From Flavobacteriaceae bacterium (GTDB taxonomy: Bacteria; Bacteroidota; Bacteroidia; Flavobacteriales; Flavobacteriaceae): a stretch of 64,000 nt of DNA. The notes under the pieces were generated by a model that was not told the origin of the DNA, made no database searches, and saw nothing but the letters and a program-made list of their open reading frames with translations. The stretch is taken from assembly GCA_002746415.1 (NCBI GenBank), contig NVXD01000001.1, positions 124,001-188,000 on the forward strand. The letters are read 5' to 3'. Numbering within the stretch: position 1 is the stretch's first letter; every line of letters begins with the position of its first letter. The position numbers and the translations under genes were made by a program. Below, piece after piece: positions 1-9,783 of this stretch.

Positions 1-1120
1 ATTGATTGTAAAAAGGTAAAGACAACAAAACGAAAACAACAGCCAATATCATGGCTATACAAGTTATCATAAACGATTCGGATAAAAACTGATACCGCAA
101 TTGCTTCTTATTAGAACCTAGCACTTTATGAATACCTACTTCCTTTGCTCTTTTACTGGCAGCAGCAGTGGAAAGATTCATAAAATTGATACAGGCAATC
201 AATAACATAAAAAGTGCCACTGCACTGAAAACATAGACATATTTAACATCGCCACCCTGCTCCAATTCACTGTAGGAGGAATTATCTGAATACAAATGAA
301 TATCAGTCAAGGGTTGTAGTATAAAACCTATTTGGTTATTTTTTGTAAATTCCTCAAAAGACACCCCCGTTTCCGCCAACATATTTGGCCCCATATTGTG
401 CTGAACTACTTGGGGTAATTTTGCCTCCAAATTCTGATACGCATATCCTTCCTTTAGCTGTAAATAGGTAAAGAAATTTCCGATAAACCAAGAGTTGCTT
501 TTGGCCTCTTCAAGTCCTGTCATGGAAACAAAAACATCAAAATGAAAATGTGAATTTTTGGGCACCTCTTCAATGATTCCTGTTACCGTAATGGGCTCCT
601 CATTACCTTCTACATGAAAAGTTCTACCAATAGGGTTTGTTGCCCCAAAGAATTTGTGGGCTTCCGCTTTGGTAAGCACGGCGGTATTGGGTTCGCTAAG
701 TGGTGATTCTGTATCACCCTCAATTATTGGAAGGGTGAAAAATTTAAAAAAATTAGGGTCTACAAGGGTAAACTTATTGTCGCGATATGAATTATTTTCA
801 ACAATAATTTTTTGAGAACCCATATTTCTGATACGAGTGGCATCCAATACTTCGGGGAAATTTTGCTTTAGAGTTTGGGCTACCGGTGCCATTACGCCCC
901 CCTCTTTTATCTTCTCCCCACCTATGTTAGCTCTGAAAACAATACGAACAATTTCATCTGCCTTTTCATTATAGCGGTCATAGCTAAGCTCATCCACAAC
1001 AAAAAGGGCAATAATCAAACATGTAGCAAGACCAATAGCAAGACCAATCACATTAATACTGAACAAGCCTTTGCTCTTTAAAACATTTCGCCAAGCGATT
1101 TTAAAATGGCTTTTAATCAT
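1..1120 (-). CDS. FtsX/MacB-type ABC transporter permease, 3' part cut by window edge
   Basis: About 373 codons are open from an ATG at 1120 to the left edge with no stop, so the C-terminal half lies outside the window. The N-terminus (MIKSHFKIAWRNVLKSKG) matches the starts of the four other permeases in this cluster. A first membrane segment follows at about residues 20-43, then a periplasmic MacB_PCD-like domain. An FtsX segment begins near residue 300 and carries the INFMNLSTA and KEVGIHKVLGS motifs. The start lies 2 bases from the stop of the DUF2807 gene upstream, so the two are probably cotranscribed. By family it would export or extract a substrate from the inner membrane using a separate ATPase. 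The substrate is unknown. Confidence 0.9.
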   Translation of the reverse strand, partial: MIKSHFKIAWRNVLKSKGLFSINVIGLAIGLATCLIIALFVVDELSYDRYNEKADEIVRIVFRANIGGEKIKEGGVMAPVAQTLKQNFPEVLDATRIRNMGSQKIIVENNSYRDNKFTLVDPNFFKFFTLPIIEGDTESPLSEPNTAVLTKAEAHKFFGATNPIGRTFHVEGNEEPITVTGIIEEVPKNSHFHFDVFVSMTGLEEAKSNSWFIGNFFTYLQLKEGYAYQNLEAKLPQVVQHNMGPNMLAETGVSFEEFTKNNQIGFILQPLTDIHLYSDNSSYSELEQGGDVKYVYVFSAVALFMLLIACINFMNLSTAAASKRAKEVGIHKVLGSNKKQLRYQFLSESFMITCIAMILAVVFVLLSLPFYNQ

Positions 1121-1122
1121 GG

Positions 1123-1884
1123 TTAATGTATTTTCCGTATGATTGTTTCTCCTATAACAATTCCCTTATGCACTGCAGGATTTCCTTCATAAGCTACAAT
1201 AGCCTCTCCATAGGCTGTGACTTTTAAAGTTTCTGAAATATTTAATCTAAAATTACCTTCTCCATAGGATGTTATTTTAGTGGTAGTATTATCTACTCCT
1301 AGGGCGTTTATTTTACCTTCTCCATAAGCTGTGAATCTTTGATGTGTTATGGTTCCTACTTTTATTTCTAAATAACTTTTACCATAGATGGTGGTGTGCA
1401 AGGTTTGTAAGGTCACTTCATTTAAATATACCTGAGATTCCCCATAAATCTTTAACCTGAATTTTTCTATGGTTATTGGGCTTTCACAAACAAAAGTTTC
1501 TTCTCCTCTTAAGGAAAGTTCTTTCAAGTTTTTATAGGTAACAACTGCGCTTACTTGGGTGCCTTTGTAAATAGACTGTTTACTTTTCCATTTATCATTC
1601 TTCACTTTTTCTGATTTAGTTACCATTTTAGCATCATCCAAATAAAGTCGAAGTGTCTTCCCGTGTACTTCAATATTTATTTTATCGTAAGAAACATTCG
1701 TGGTCTCAATATGAACAGATTCTTCATCCCCTTGCCTAAACACTACTTGAATGTGAGGGCTTACAATTACCTTATTAAAATGGGCAACATTGCTAGTTTT
1801 GGACTGTGCCTGTACGTTTTTTACTCCTAAAACAGCTAGAATCAGTACTACTAAAATTTTTAAAGTGATTTTTTTACTTTCCAT
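1123..1884 (-). CDS. Secreted DUF2807 (GIN-domain, putative adhesin-like) protein, 253 aa
   Basis: A signal peptide covers about residues 1-26, ending in VQAQ. The rest is beta-rich, with the repeating short-strand pattern of DUF2807 / head GIN domain proteins: repeated YGEG, YGES, YGKS and YGEA turns spaced about 15-20 residues apart between 150 and 230, as expected for a right-handed beta-helix-like fold. Such proteins are predicted to be periplasmic or surface proteins of Bacteroidota; their biochemical role is not established. It sits between two FtsX permease genes on the same strand (24 bp after one, 2 bp before the next), so it is probably part of the efflux operon. It may be a substrate or a periplasmic partner of the permeases; that is inference. 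Confidence 0.8.
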   Translation of the reverse strand: MESKKITLKILVVLILAVLGVKNVQAQSKTSNVAHFNKVIVSPHIQVVFRQGDEESVHIETTNVSYDKINIEVHGKTLRLYLDDAKMVTKSEKVKNDKWKSKQSIYKGTQVSAVVTYKNLKELSLRGEETFVCESPITIEKFRLKIYGESQVYLNEVTLQTLHTTIYGKSYLEIKVGTITHQRFTAYGEGKINALGVDNTTTKITSYGEGNFRLNISETLKVTAYGEAIVAYEGNPAVHKGIVIGETIIRKIH

Positions 1885-1908
1885 GATTGATTTTTTTATA
1901 ATTGATAA

Positions 1909-4278
1909 TTATTCCGTTCGTAAACTTTCTACTGGGTTTACTAGGGCCGATTTAATAGATTGAAAACCAACAGTTGCCAAGGTGATAATCAGGGCAAAAC
2001 CACCTGCTAAAGCGAACACCCACCATTGAATTTCTATTTTGTACGCAAAATCTTCTAACCAACTAGATATCAGAAAATAAGAAAGGGGAGATGCAATAAA
2101 AAATGCAATGCTTACAAGCTTTAGAAAGTCTTTGGAAAGCAAAGCTGTAATACTACTTACGCTTGCCCCCAATACTTTTCTAATTCCAATTTCTTTAATG
2201 CGTTCTTTTGCCATGAAAGCAGCCAAACCAAAAAGTCCCATACAAGAAATAAGGATGGAGATGAAGGCAAAATAGGTCGTTAAGGTCCCTGTTAGTGTCT
2301 CACTCTTATAAGCTGCCGCATACTCCTCATCAACAAAATCATAATGTAGTGGGACATCAGGTAAAACCTTTGTGAAAATGGCTCCTAAAGAGGCTAGCCC
2401 TATTTTTGTCTCATTAGCTTTCAATTTTACAAACATGGCTCCAGCATCATTTGGATCCAAAAAGAAAATTGATGGCTGAATGCTTTCATAAAGGGACCGA
2501 TTATGAAAATCTTTTAAAACGCCAATAATTTGCCTTTGACTTCCCCAAACCTCAATAGTTTTACCTACAGGGTCTTTAATGTTCATAATTTCAACCGCTT
2601 TTTGATTGACTACAATATTTAAAGTATCAGTACTCCCTTCCCTATAATAGCTCCCAGCATCTAATGGAATCTCAAAGACTTCTGGGAAGTTATGGGCCGT
2701 CCAAAGAATTGAAAATTCAATATGCTCTTGATCCTCACTTTTACCAGACCAATTAATGCCACTTGTAGATGCCCCCATATCTAAAGGGGACGGACCAACC
2801 AAAGTAACATCAGAAATACCATTTGAAGTAAGTAACTCATTGCGTAATACTTCATACTTGCTCGTAAGTTCCTGATCTTGATGAATGGATATGATATGCT
2901 CTTTGGCCAACCCTAAATCTTTCTCATTAATGAAGTTTACCTGTTGTTTTACGACAATGGCTATGACAATCAATAAAATAGAAAGGCCAAATTGAAGCAC
3001 AACAAGTCCCTGTCTAAAAGAAATAGTGTTCTTTTTTTCTTTTCCCAAACCTTTTAAGGCTGTAATAGGCTTAAAGGAGGAAATGACCAAAGCAGGATAA
3101 GCTCCTGATAAAAATGTAGTCAATATAAATACCCCTAGTATCGACAACCAAATTCCAAGGTTTGCTAAATCAATTTGCAACTCCTTGCCTAATAAAGTAC
3201 TAACGATAGGCAAAAGAAGCCATGTAAATAAATAGGCGAAAACGAAAGATATGAAGGTAATTAAAGAGGTTTCTGTAAAAAACTGACCAATTATAGCATT
3301 CTTATTTGCCCCAATTACTTTTCTCACCCCAATTTCACTAGCTCTTTTGGTTGCATAGGCTGTGGAAAGGTTGATGAAATTAATACAAGAAATAAGGAGC
3401 AGAAAGACGGCTGCCCAAGTAAATATTTTTACATATTCTATACGACCGCCACTTACTTGTGCCTTTTCATTAAATTCTCCATACAAATAATGCTCAGAAA
3501 ATTTTTGCAGAAAACTACCCTCCTTAGTTTCTCCTTCAATATTGTCTTGGAAGAGCGTATTGATTTTTTTGGAAACTTGTGCTACATCCACACCTTCTTT
3601 TAATAGGAATGCTCCTTGCATGCCATTATTACCCCATTCTAATAACCACTCATTACTATTTAAATGTTTCTTAAGACTGTAGTAAAAATCATTTTGAATG
3701 GAAGATTTATCAGGAAAATCCTCGTAAACTGCTGCTACTGTAAAATCTCCATTATCTAGTATTTTAATGCTACTCCCTATAGCTTCTTTTAACCAATTGT
3801 CTCCCCAAAAACGATGTGCAAGGCTTTCTGATATTGCTATGGCTTCGGGTTTCTCATCAAGTTGAGAAATATCCCCAATACTGATAGGAAAAGAAAAACT
3901 GCTGAAAAGACTTGCATTTCCAAAGGTCCCCTTTGCTCTATAATCGATATTATTTACTTCTAAATTATCTTCAAAAGTCCTCCCAATTGGAATATACGTC
4001 TGCACCTCAGGCAGTTGCTCTTTGGCAGCATGTAATAATTGATATGGAGCTGTTTCGTAAACATCCAAAACACCACCCTCTAAGGGGATTGTTCTTTTAA
4101 CACGGTACAGTTGTTCATTCTTAGCATGAAATTTATCCATACTATATTCGTCATATACCCAAAGTAACATTAAAAATGATACGGTAAGTGCTAAAGAAAA
4201 TCCAAGCACATTAATAAAAAAGTACCCTCTGTTTTTAAGAAGATTTCTCCATGCAATTTTAAAATAGTTGCGTATCAT
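1909..4278 (-). CDS. FtsX/MacB-type ABC transporter permease, 789 aa
   Basis: A double-length permease. Membrane segments are visible near residues 20-42, 285-307, 332-358, 374-394 and 425-445, with three more in the C-terminal 130 residues. FtsX signature motifs occur twice: SEIGVRKVIGA at about 314-324 and KEIGIRKVLGA at about 695-705. Extracytoplasmic MacB_PCD-like domains lie at about 45-280 and 450-660. It ends in the family tail NPVESLRTE. No ATPase domain is present, so it must use a separate ATPase, presumably the one at 12284-12979. It starts 3 bp after the stop of a DUF2807 gene and is followed by another, giving a permease/secreted-protein alternation. The substrate cannot be read from sequence. 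Confidence 0.93.
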   Translation of the reverse strand: MIRNYFKIAWRNLLKNRGYFFINVLGFSLALTVSFLMLLWVYDEYSMDKFHAKNEQLYRVKRTIPLEGGVLDVYETAPYQLLHAAKEQLPEVQTYIPIGRTFEDNLEVNNIDYRAKGTFGNASLFSSFSFPISIGDISQLDEKPEAIAISESLAHRFWGDNWLKEAIGSSIKILDNGDFTVAAVYEDFPDKSSIQNDFYYSLKKHLNSNEWLLEWGNNGMQGAFLLKEGVDVAQVSKKINTLFQDNIEGETKEGSFLQKFSEHYLYGEFNEKAQVSGGRIEYVKIFTWAAVFLLLISCINFINLSTAYATKRASEIGVRKVIGANKNAIIGQFFTETSLITFISFVFAYLFTWLLLPIVSTLLGKELQIDLANLGIWLSILGVFILTTFLSGAYPALVISSFKPITALKGLGKEKKNTISFRQGLVVLQFGLSILLIVIAIVVKQQVNFINEKDLGLAKEHIISIHQDQELTSKYEVLRNELLTSNGISDVTLVGPSPLDMGASTSGINWSGKSEDQEHIEFSILWTAHNFPEVFEIPLDAGSYYREGSTDTLNIVVNQKAVEIMNIKDPVGKTIEVWGSQRQIIGVLKDFHNRSLYESIQPSIFFLDPNDAGAMFVKLKANETKIGLASLGAIFTKVLPDVPLHYDFVDEEYAAAYKSETLTGTLTTYFAFISILISCMGLFGLAAFMAKERIKEIGIRKVLGASVSSITALLSKDFLKLVSIAFFIASPLSYFLISSWLEDFAYKIEIQWWVFALAGGFALIITLATVGFQSIKSALVNPVESLRTE

Positions 4279-4281
4279 TTA

Positions 4282-4800
4282 TTAATTTTTTATGATTAAA
4301 TTTTCAGAATCCAAGGTGCCTCTTTCATGGTCATTTCCTTTGCTAACCGTCCAGTTATTAGATTCTCCTGAAATAGTCAAATCACCACCATTCATGTTTA
4401 TATCTAAATTATCAGCATATACTATCATATCTGCAGCACCAAAGTCATCCAAAGTAATCACAAGGTTTTTTGATTCTATATGATTCATTCCATGAAATTG
4501 GGCTCTATCTTCTACGACAATCTTTCTAAGATGCCTACTGCTTACATATACCTGAACCACTTCATTATTCGCTTCACCTTTTGTATCTACTTCCAATAAA
4601 CCATCTCTAAAATTTACAATGACTTCAAGCGATGGTGGCACACTTACAATTCTTCGTATTTCTTGGTTTGCATCTTCATTGGTGAAAAACACCTCAGCTA
4701 CACCGCTTACTTTAATAATTTCAATAATGTCCCCCTTTGATTGCCCCATGATTGCATTGGACAATGTTAAAAAGAGCATTAAAATGATTAGTTTTTTCAT
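4282..4800 (-). CDS. Short secreted DUF2807-like (GIN-domain) protein, 172 aa
   Basis: The signal peptide covers about residues 1-19 (hydrophobic core ILMLFLTLSNAIMG, then QSKGD). The mature part of about 150 residues is beta-rich. It reads as a DUF2807-like protein with alternating strands (LEVIVNFRDGLLEVDT; VQVYVSSRHLRKIVV), followed by Asp/Asn/Gly-rich turns. It is shorter than the 253-residue relative at 1123-1884 and lacks that protein's YGEG turns. It lies between two permease genes, 23 bp after one and 3 bp before the next, and so is very likely in the same transcript. Function is unknown. The assignment to DUF2807 rests on pattern only and is less certain than for its larger neighbour. 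Confidence 0.7.
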   Translation of the reverse strand: MKKLIILMLFLTLSNAIMGQSKGDIIEIIKVSGVAEVFFTNEDANQEIRRIVSVPPSLEVIVNFRDGLLEVDTKGEANNEVVQVYVSSRHLRKIVVEDRAQFHGMNHIESKNLVITLDDFGAADMIVYADNLDINMNGGDLTISGESNNWTVSKGNDHERGTLDSENLIIKN

Positions 4801-4823
4801 GATTGATTTATTGATTGATTGAT

Positions 4824-7271
4824 TTATTCCGTTTGCAAACTTTTTACAGGATTTACATTTGCCGATGCCAGCGTTCTAATATTCATAATGACCAATGAGA
4901 TAAACAACATGGCCGCCCCACTAAATGCAAAAACCCACCAACTTAGACTAGTTTTATAGGCAAAATCCTCTAGCCAATTGCTGATGCCATACCAAGCTAT
5001 TGGTGCAGCTATAACAAAGGCAATGCCCACTAAAATCATAAATTCTTTACACAGCAGCACGTTCAATTGCACCAAACTTGCTCCCAAAACTTTTCGAATT
5101 CCAATTTCTTTTGTACGCCTTTCTGTGGTGTGAATGACCAACCCTAAAAGACCCAAACAGCTTATTAAAATGGCAAGTCCAGTTGCCCAGTTCAACAAAA
5201 CAGACATTTTACCTTCTTGTTCGTAAAATCGTTTTACTGTATCATCAATAAAATTCAATCGTATCTCGCTATCTGGATAAATACCTTTCCATATGTTTTC
5301 TACCTGTGCTATGGCTGCTGGCCAGTTTTCAGTGTTTTGGGTCTGTAAGGAAAAATGAACTGTGTTTAATTGAGAATATTCATCCTGATCCCAATCACCA
5401 ATAAGCGCCATAGGATTGATGGATGATTTTAAGGAACGCTGGTTAAAATCTTCCATGACAGCAACAATCGGGTAAGTGGCATCATCTAAGGTTAGCACTT
5501 GACCAATAGCATCTTGAGGATTATTAAACCCTATCATTTTCAAATAGGCCTCATTAATAACAAATTCCCGTATGGTATCATTAAGCGGTTTACGGCCAGC
5601 CAACAGTTTTAAATCATATAGATTCAAATAATTCTGGTCTCCATAAAGAAGCTCCAAGCTGGTATGTATCTCTTTTTCATCGGTTAAATAGGTGACACTA
5701 CTTGAGTGGGTGTTAAAAGATGCTGGCGGACTACCTCCAAGACTTACACCACTTACCTGCGGCAGGGCTTCTATCTCCTTTAAAAAGCGCATGCGTTTAT
5801 CTATGGAAGCATCACTCCAAGGAGTTCTGGCATAGGCAATTGCTTCTGTTTTAAATCCCATGTCCTTGGTCATTACATAATTGATCTGCTTCCCCACAAG
5901 TATAGTGGCAATGATAAAAACTTGGGCAATTACGAATTGAAAGACGGTTAAATATTTCCGTAGCAAGGACTTATTTTGCCCTGCAACTGCCTTACTTTTT
6001 AATACGGATACTGGCTTAAAATGGGAAAGTACCATTGCAGGATAAAAACCTGCTAGCAAGCTTACTGTTATAAGTAAAACTGCAATTAAAATTATAACTA
6101 TTGGGCTTGTAAAAAGTTCAAAACTTAAATCTTTGGGAACAAAATCTGCAAAGATTTTTAGCAACCAAGCCGAAAAGAATAGAGAAACAATGCCAGCTAC
6201 AATAGTCAATAAAAATGTTTCTCCTATAAACTGAAAAACAAGCTGTTTTTTAGAACTTCCTAGTGTTTTTCGGATGCCTATTTCCTTAGCCCGTCTTGTA
6301 GCATTCGCTGTATTTAGGTTTATAAAGTTTATACAGCCCAAGAGCAACAAAAACAAGGCTATAAAAGCCAGACTGACCAAAACTGTCTTACTTGCTGTAC
6401 TTCCACTGTTATTAAATATTCCAAAATTGGAATTAAAATGAAGATCATTCAAGGGTTGTAAATAGAACTTTCTATTTTGACCATAAGAAAGCATTTCTTC
6501 ACTCTCGTGCTCTTTGGCAAGCCTGTCTAATTGTTCCTGAAAAAGCAATTCTTTGTCTTGACCAACTAGCTTAATAAACACTTGAGAACCAGAGCTTGTA
6601 CTGTTCCATTGATCATTAATAATACGGTCTGTCATATTTAAACTGCTTGCAGTTTTAAAAGACACAAACTCTTGAAAAATAAAATCAGATCGTTTATCAA
6701 AATCACCTACAATTCCGGCAACTTTTACCGGTATAGAATCATTATACATCAAAATTTTACCTAGCATTTCTCCAGGTGGAAGGTCTGGAAAGTAGGTTGC
6801 TCCTCTAGATTCTGTTAGTACTACTTCATTAGGTCCAGATAAAATATTGTAAGGAGTGCCAGCCAACCATTGGTATGGAAACAACTCAAAATAGTTTTGA
6901 TCCGCATAAATAAGATGTTCTGGATTTTGAAATACCTTTTCAGTTTCTGAATTCTCTATTTTATTTAGGTATAAATTGAAAAAAGCACTTGTCAATTCAA
7001 CAATGGCCATACTTTCTCTTAGCGTTGTACCAAGAGGAACCGGTACACCACCATTGTAAAAACTGCCTTCGGGCGATGTGAATTCTGAAGTGACACGATA
7101 GATACGCTCACTATCTGGGTGAAATTTATCAAAAGTTAAATCATAATAAATGATTGCACCTATGACGAAAGAAGCACTAAGACCAATGGCTAAACCAATA
7201 ATATTTATGCTGGAAAAGGTTTTGTTACCCCACAAATTTCGAAATGCAATTTTAATATAATTTTTAATCAT
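4824..7271 (-). CDS. FtsX/MacB-type ABC transporter permease, 815 aa
   Basis: The same architecture as its neighbours: an N-terminal membrane helix at about residues 20-43, a periplasmic domain to about 290, an FtsX core with KEIGIRKTLGSS at about 329-340, a second periplasmic domain, then a second FtsX core with KEIGIRKVLGAS at about 721-732 and the tail NPVKSLQTE. No ATP-binding motifs are present. The ATG at 7271 opens the usual MIKNYIKIAFRNL start. It is separated from the preceding permease by 112 bp, the largest gap within the permease run. That gap holds an 18-bp direct repeat just after the preceding stop codon, so a processing site or internal promoter is possible there. Substrate unknown. 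Confidence 0.93.
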   Translation of the reverse strand: MIKNYIKIAFRNLWGNKTFSSINIIGLAIGLSASFVIGAIIYYDLTFDKFHPDSERIYRVTSEFTSPEGSFYNGGVPVPLGTTLRESMAIVELTSAFFNLYLNKIENSETEKVFQNPEHLIYADQNYFELFPYQWLAGTPYNILSGPNEVVLTESRGATYFPDLPPGEMLGKILMYNDSIPVKVAGIVGDFDKRSDFIFQEFVSFKTASSLNMTDRIINDQWNSTSSGSQVFIKLVGQDKELLFQEQLDRLAKEHESEEMLSYGQNRKFYLQPLNDLHFNSNFGIFNNSGSTASKTVLVSLAFIALFLLLLGCINFINLNTANATRRAKEIGIRKTLGSSKKQLVFQFIGETFLLTIVAGIVSLFFSAWLLKIFADFVPKDLSFELFTSPIVIILIAVLLITVSLLAGFYPAMVLSHFKPVSVLKSKAVAGQNKSLLRKYLTVFQFVIAQVFIIATILVGKQINYVMTKDMGFKTEAIAYARTPWSDASIDKRMRFLKEIEALPQVSGVSLGGSPPASFNTHSSSVTYLTDEKEIHTSLELLYGDQNYLNLYDLKLLAGRKPLNDTIREFVINEAYLKMIGFNNPQDAIGQVLTLDDATYPIVAVMEDFNQRSLKSSINPMALIGDWDQDEYSQLNTVHFSLQTQNTENWPAAIAQVENIWKGIYPDSEIRLNFIDDTVKRFYEQEGKMSVLLNWATGLAILISCLGLLGLVIHTTERRTKEIGIRKVLGASLVQLNVLLCKEFMILVGIAFVIAAPIAWYGISNWLEDFAYKTSLSWWVFAFSGAAMLFISLVIMNIRTLASANVNPVKSLQTE

Positions 7272-7331
7272 GATGGTCTTATTAGTATTGAGTATGAAAT
7301 AGATAGAAAGTTCCTTTTTAATCGTCCCTAC

Positions 7332-7370
7332 TCATTGCTCATTATTAATGGTTCATTGCTCATTGTTAAT
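7332..7370. repeat. Two-copy 18-bp direct repeat between permease genes
   Basis: TCATTGCTCATTATTAAT (7332-7349) is repeated as TCATTGCTCATTGTTAAT (7353-7370), 17 of 18 bases identical and 3 bp apart. It lies in the 112-bp space between two permease genes. With only two copies and no flanking pattern it is not a CRISPR. It could be a duplicated binding site or simple sequence slippage. Confidence 0.75.
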
Positions 7371-7383
7371 TGTTACTTGCCAA

Positions 7384-9783
7384 CTATTCCATTCGTAAAC
7401 TCCTAATTGGATTCGCTCTTGCGGCTTTAATGGCTTGAAAACTTACCGTGACCACGGTTACGAACATAGCCCCTAGCATAGCTAACACAAACACCCACCA
7501 TTGTAATTCAATGTGATAGGGATATTCCTGTACCCAGCCATTCATTATATAATATGAAATGGGTATTGCGATGAAACAGGAGATAATCACCAATTTTAAA
7601 AAATCTTTGGAGAGCATGTTCCATACATTAAATACGGAAGCACCCAATACCTTGCGTACCCCAATTTCTTTGGTACGCTGTTCGGCCACAAAAGAAGTAA
7701 GACCAAAAAGACCCAAACAACTGATTAGAATGGCCAATCCCGTAAATATTCCTGAAAGTTTACCGACACGTTCCTCGGCGGCAAATTTTGCCCCATACCG
7801 CTCATCCACAAAATCATATCTAAAAGGAATGTCAGGGAAATGCTCTTTAAAAACCCTTTCTATAATTGCAAGGTTTTCACCTGCACTTTGTTTTGGGTTC
7901 AACCTAAGATTATAATAACTGGCATTTTCATTTTTATCAAATACGTACATACCTTGTTTTACAGGCTCGTACGGCGATTGCGCAATCATATCTTCCACCA
8001 CTCCAATAATCTTAAGTGGAGGATTCGGATCTTCCGCATCGTCATCTTTTAAGTACATACCAATGGGGTTGGTAAGTCCCAAATATTTCACCGCAGTCTG
8101 GTTTAGAAGTACAGCATTAGAGTCAGTGGCCATTTCATTTGAAAAATCCCTACCCGCTACAATTTTTAGCTTTAAGGTCTTGGCATATTCACTGGACACT
8201 TCCGTCCATGCCAAATCCTCTTGAAAACCTTCAGGCTTTCCTTCCCAAGTCCAACCTCCCCTATTAGACCAAATATTGGTGGTAGGACTACTAGAAGTTG
8301 CCATTTCTATTGCTGCACCAGAACCCAAAAATTCGCTTCGCATCAACTCATACTTTCCAGTAAAATCTTGGCTCATAATAGGAATCTGAATCAAGCCTTC
8401 TTTATCATAACCAACAGGTCGGTTTTTAGCATGATTAATTTGCTGCATGACGATGACCGTACCGATAATAAATGCAACGGAGACCGTAAATTGAATGACC
8501 ACTAATATTTTTCTAGGGGTACCTGCATGTCTACCTACTTTAAAGGTGCCCTTTAACACATCAACAGGTTTAAAGGAGGAAAGATATAATGCAGGATAAC
8601 TACCTGCCAATAGTGCAGTAAATAATATGAATACTAGAGAAAGTCCCCAAAAAACAGCACTAGTCCATGGAAATTCAATCTCCTTTTTTGACAGCTCATT
8701 AAAACCATTTAAGGATAGTAAAACGATTCCTAGGGCAATGAAAAAAGCAAATAAAACCACTAAAAAGGATTCGCTCAAAAACTGATAAATCAACTGCCCT
8801 CTTTGCGAACCTATTGATTTTCTAATACCAACTTCCTTGCCTCTTTTTTCTGATCTTGCCGTGCTTAAATTCATAAAATTGATACATGCCAAAAGCAATA
8901 CAAAACCACCAATAATACCAAACAGCCAAACATATTTTATTCTTCCTCCAACCTGCTTTCCATTCTCGAAATTGGCCTTTAAATGCCAATCTTTCATAGG
9001 AAAAAGAAACAACTGAGGATTAAATTCTGCAGTTTCTTCGTTCAGGTTCTTTTTTACATCCTTAATGGTGGCTGTCACCTTATCCATACTTGTATTATTT
9101 GCAATCTGAAGAAACATCTGAAACGAGTTGTTCCCCCAATTGTCTTCTGAATTCTTAACCCATTCTTGCGTGGATGTATATTTTTCCCAAGGCATAATGT
9201 ACTGGGTGTCGCTAAAAGAATTGTTACTAGGAATATCGGCATACACACTGGTCACCATCATATCATATTGACTATTGACCTTAATAATCTGACCAATAGG
9301 CTCTTCATTACCAAACAAAGCATCAGCTGTGGCTTCTGAAAGCATGATAGAATTTATTTCTCGTAAGCCATCTTTTTCCCCCTTTAAAATCTTAAGATCT
9401 AACATTTCTGGAGCTTCGGACTGCATAAAGTTGCCAGTTCTAGAAATATCAGTTTCTTTAAACTTTAAGTACTGGGAATTGTTCCAGGAAGACATGACCA
9501 AATACTTAAAGTTATCCCCATAGTTATCTCTTAATGCCTTTTCTAAAGGTCTGGGAATTGCAGGGCCTGAATCAGTTTCCCCATTAAAAGTTTGCGATTG
9601 CAATACTTGTGCAATCTTGTCTTTGTTCGTAAAATAAGCGTTATGGGTGAGCTCATCTTGTATCCATAAGCCTATAATAAGCGTTACTGCCATACCCAAG
9701 GCAAGGCCTCCTATATTGATAACAGAGTAGCCTTTGTTCTTATAAAGGTTTCTCCAAGCGATTTTTAAATAATTCTTTATCAT
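7384..9783 (-). CDS. FtsX/MacB-type ABC transporter permease, 799 aa
   Basis: A two-module permease. The first membrane helix is at about residues 20-42. The first FtsX motif, KEVGIRKSIGSQ, lies at about 316-327 after an INFMNLSTA membrane segment. The second, KEIGVRKVLGAS, lies at about 705-716, and the protein ends NPIRSLRME. It is closest in wording to the next permease upstream (9822-12218): shared stretches include QSQTFNGE/QSQTFGGD, VWLFGIIG, AEQRTKEIGVRKVLGA and VSFQAIKAA. That points to a recent tandem duplication of this pair. It is probably powered by the shared ATPase at 12284-12979. Its start is preceded by a 38-bp spacer made almost entirely of TGATT-type short repeats. Confidence 0.93.
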   Translation of the reverse strand: MIKNYLKIAWRNLYKNKGYSVINIGGLALGMAVTLIIGLWIQDELTHNAYFTNKDKIAQVLQSQTFNGETDSGPAIPRPLEKALRDNYGDNFKYLVMSSWNNSQYLKFKETDISRTGNFMQSEAPEMLDLKILKGEKDGLREINSIMLSEATADALFGNEEPIGQIIKVNSQYDMMVTSVYADIPSNNSFSDTQYIMPWEKYTSTQEWVKNSEDNWGNNSFQMFLQIANNTSMDKVTATIKDVKKNLNEETAEFNPQLFLFPMKDWHLKANFENGKQVGGRIKYVWLFGIIGGFVLLLACINFMNLSTARSEKRGKEVGIRKSIGSQRGQLIYQFLSESFLVVLFAFFIALGIVLLSLNGFNELSKKEIEFPWTSAVFWGLSLVFILFTALLAGSYPALYLSSFKPVDVLKGTFKVGRHAGTPRKILVVIQFTVSVAFIIGTVIVMQQINHAKNRPVGYDKEGLIQIPIMSQDFTGKYELMRSEFLGSGAAIEMATSSSPTTNIWSNRGGWTWEGKPEGFQEDLAWTEVSSEYAKTLKLKIVAGRDFSNEMATDSNAVLLNQTAVKYLGLTNPIGMYLKDDDAEDPNPPLKIIGVVEDMIAQSPYEPVKQGMYVFDKNENASYYNLRLNPKQSAGENLAIIERVFKEHFPDIPFRYDFVDERYGAKFAAEERVGKLSGIFTGLAILISCLGLFGLTSFVAEQRTKEIGVRKVLGASVFNVWNMLSKDFLKLVIISCFIAIPISYYIMNGWVQEYPYHIELQWWVFVLAMLGAMFVTVVTVSFQAIKAARANPIRSLRME

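Noticed and set aside
7332-7370. Possible CRISPR remnant
   Set aside because: Only two repeat copies, 3-bp separation instead of a spacer of about 30 bp, and no cas genes in the window.
7559-7915. 118-residue open frame on the plus strand
   Set aside because: It lies wholly antisense to a well-conserved permease gene, has no signal, motif or leader, and its composition (Ser/Arg/Leu-rich) is that of a shadow frame.
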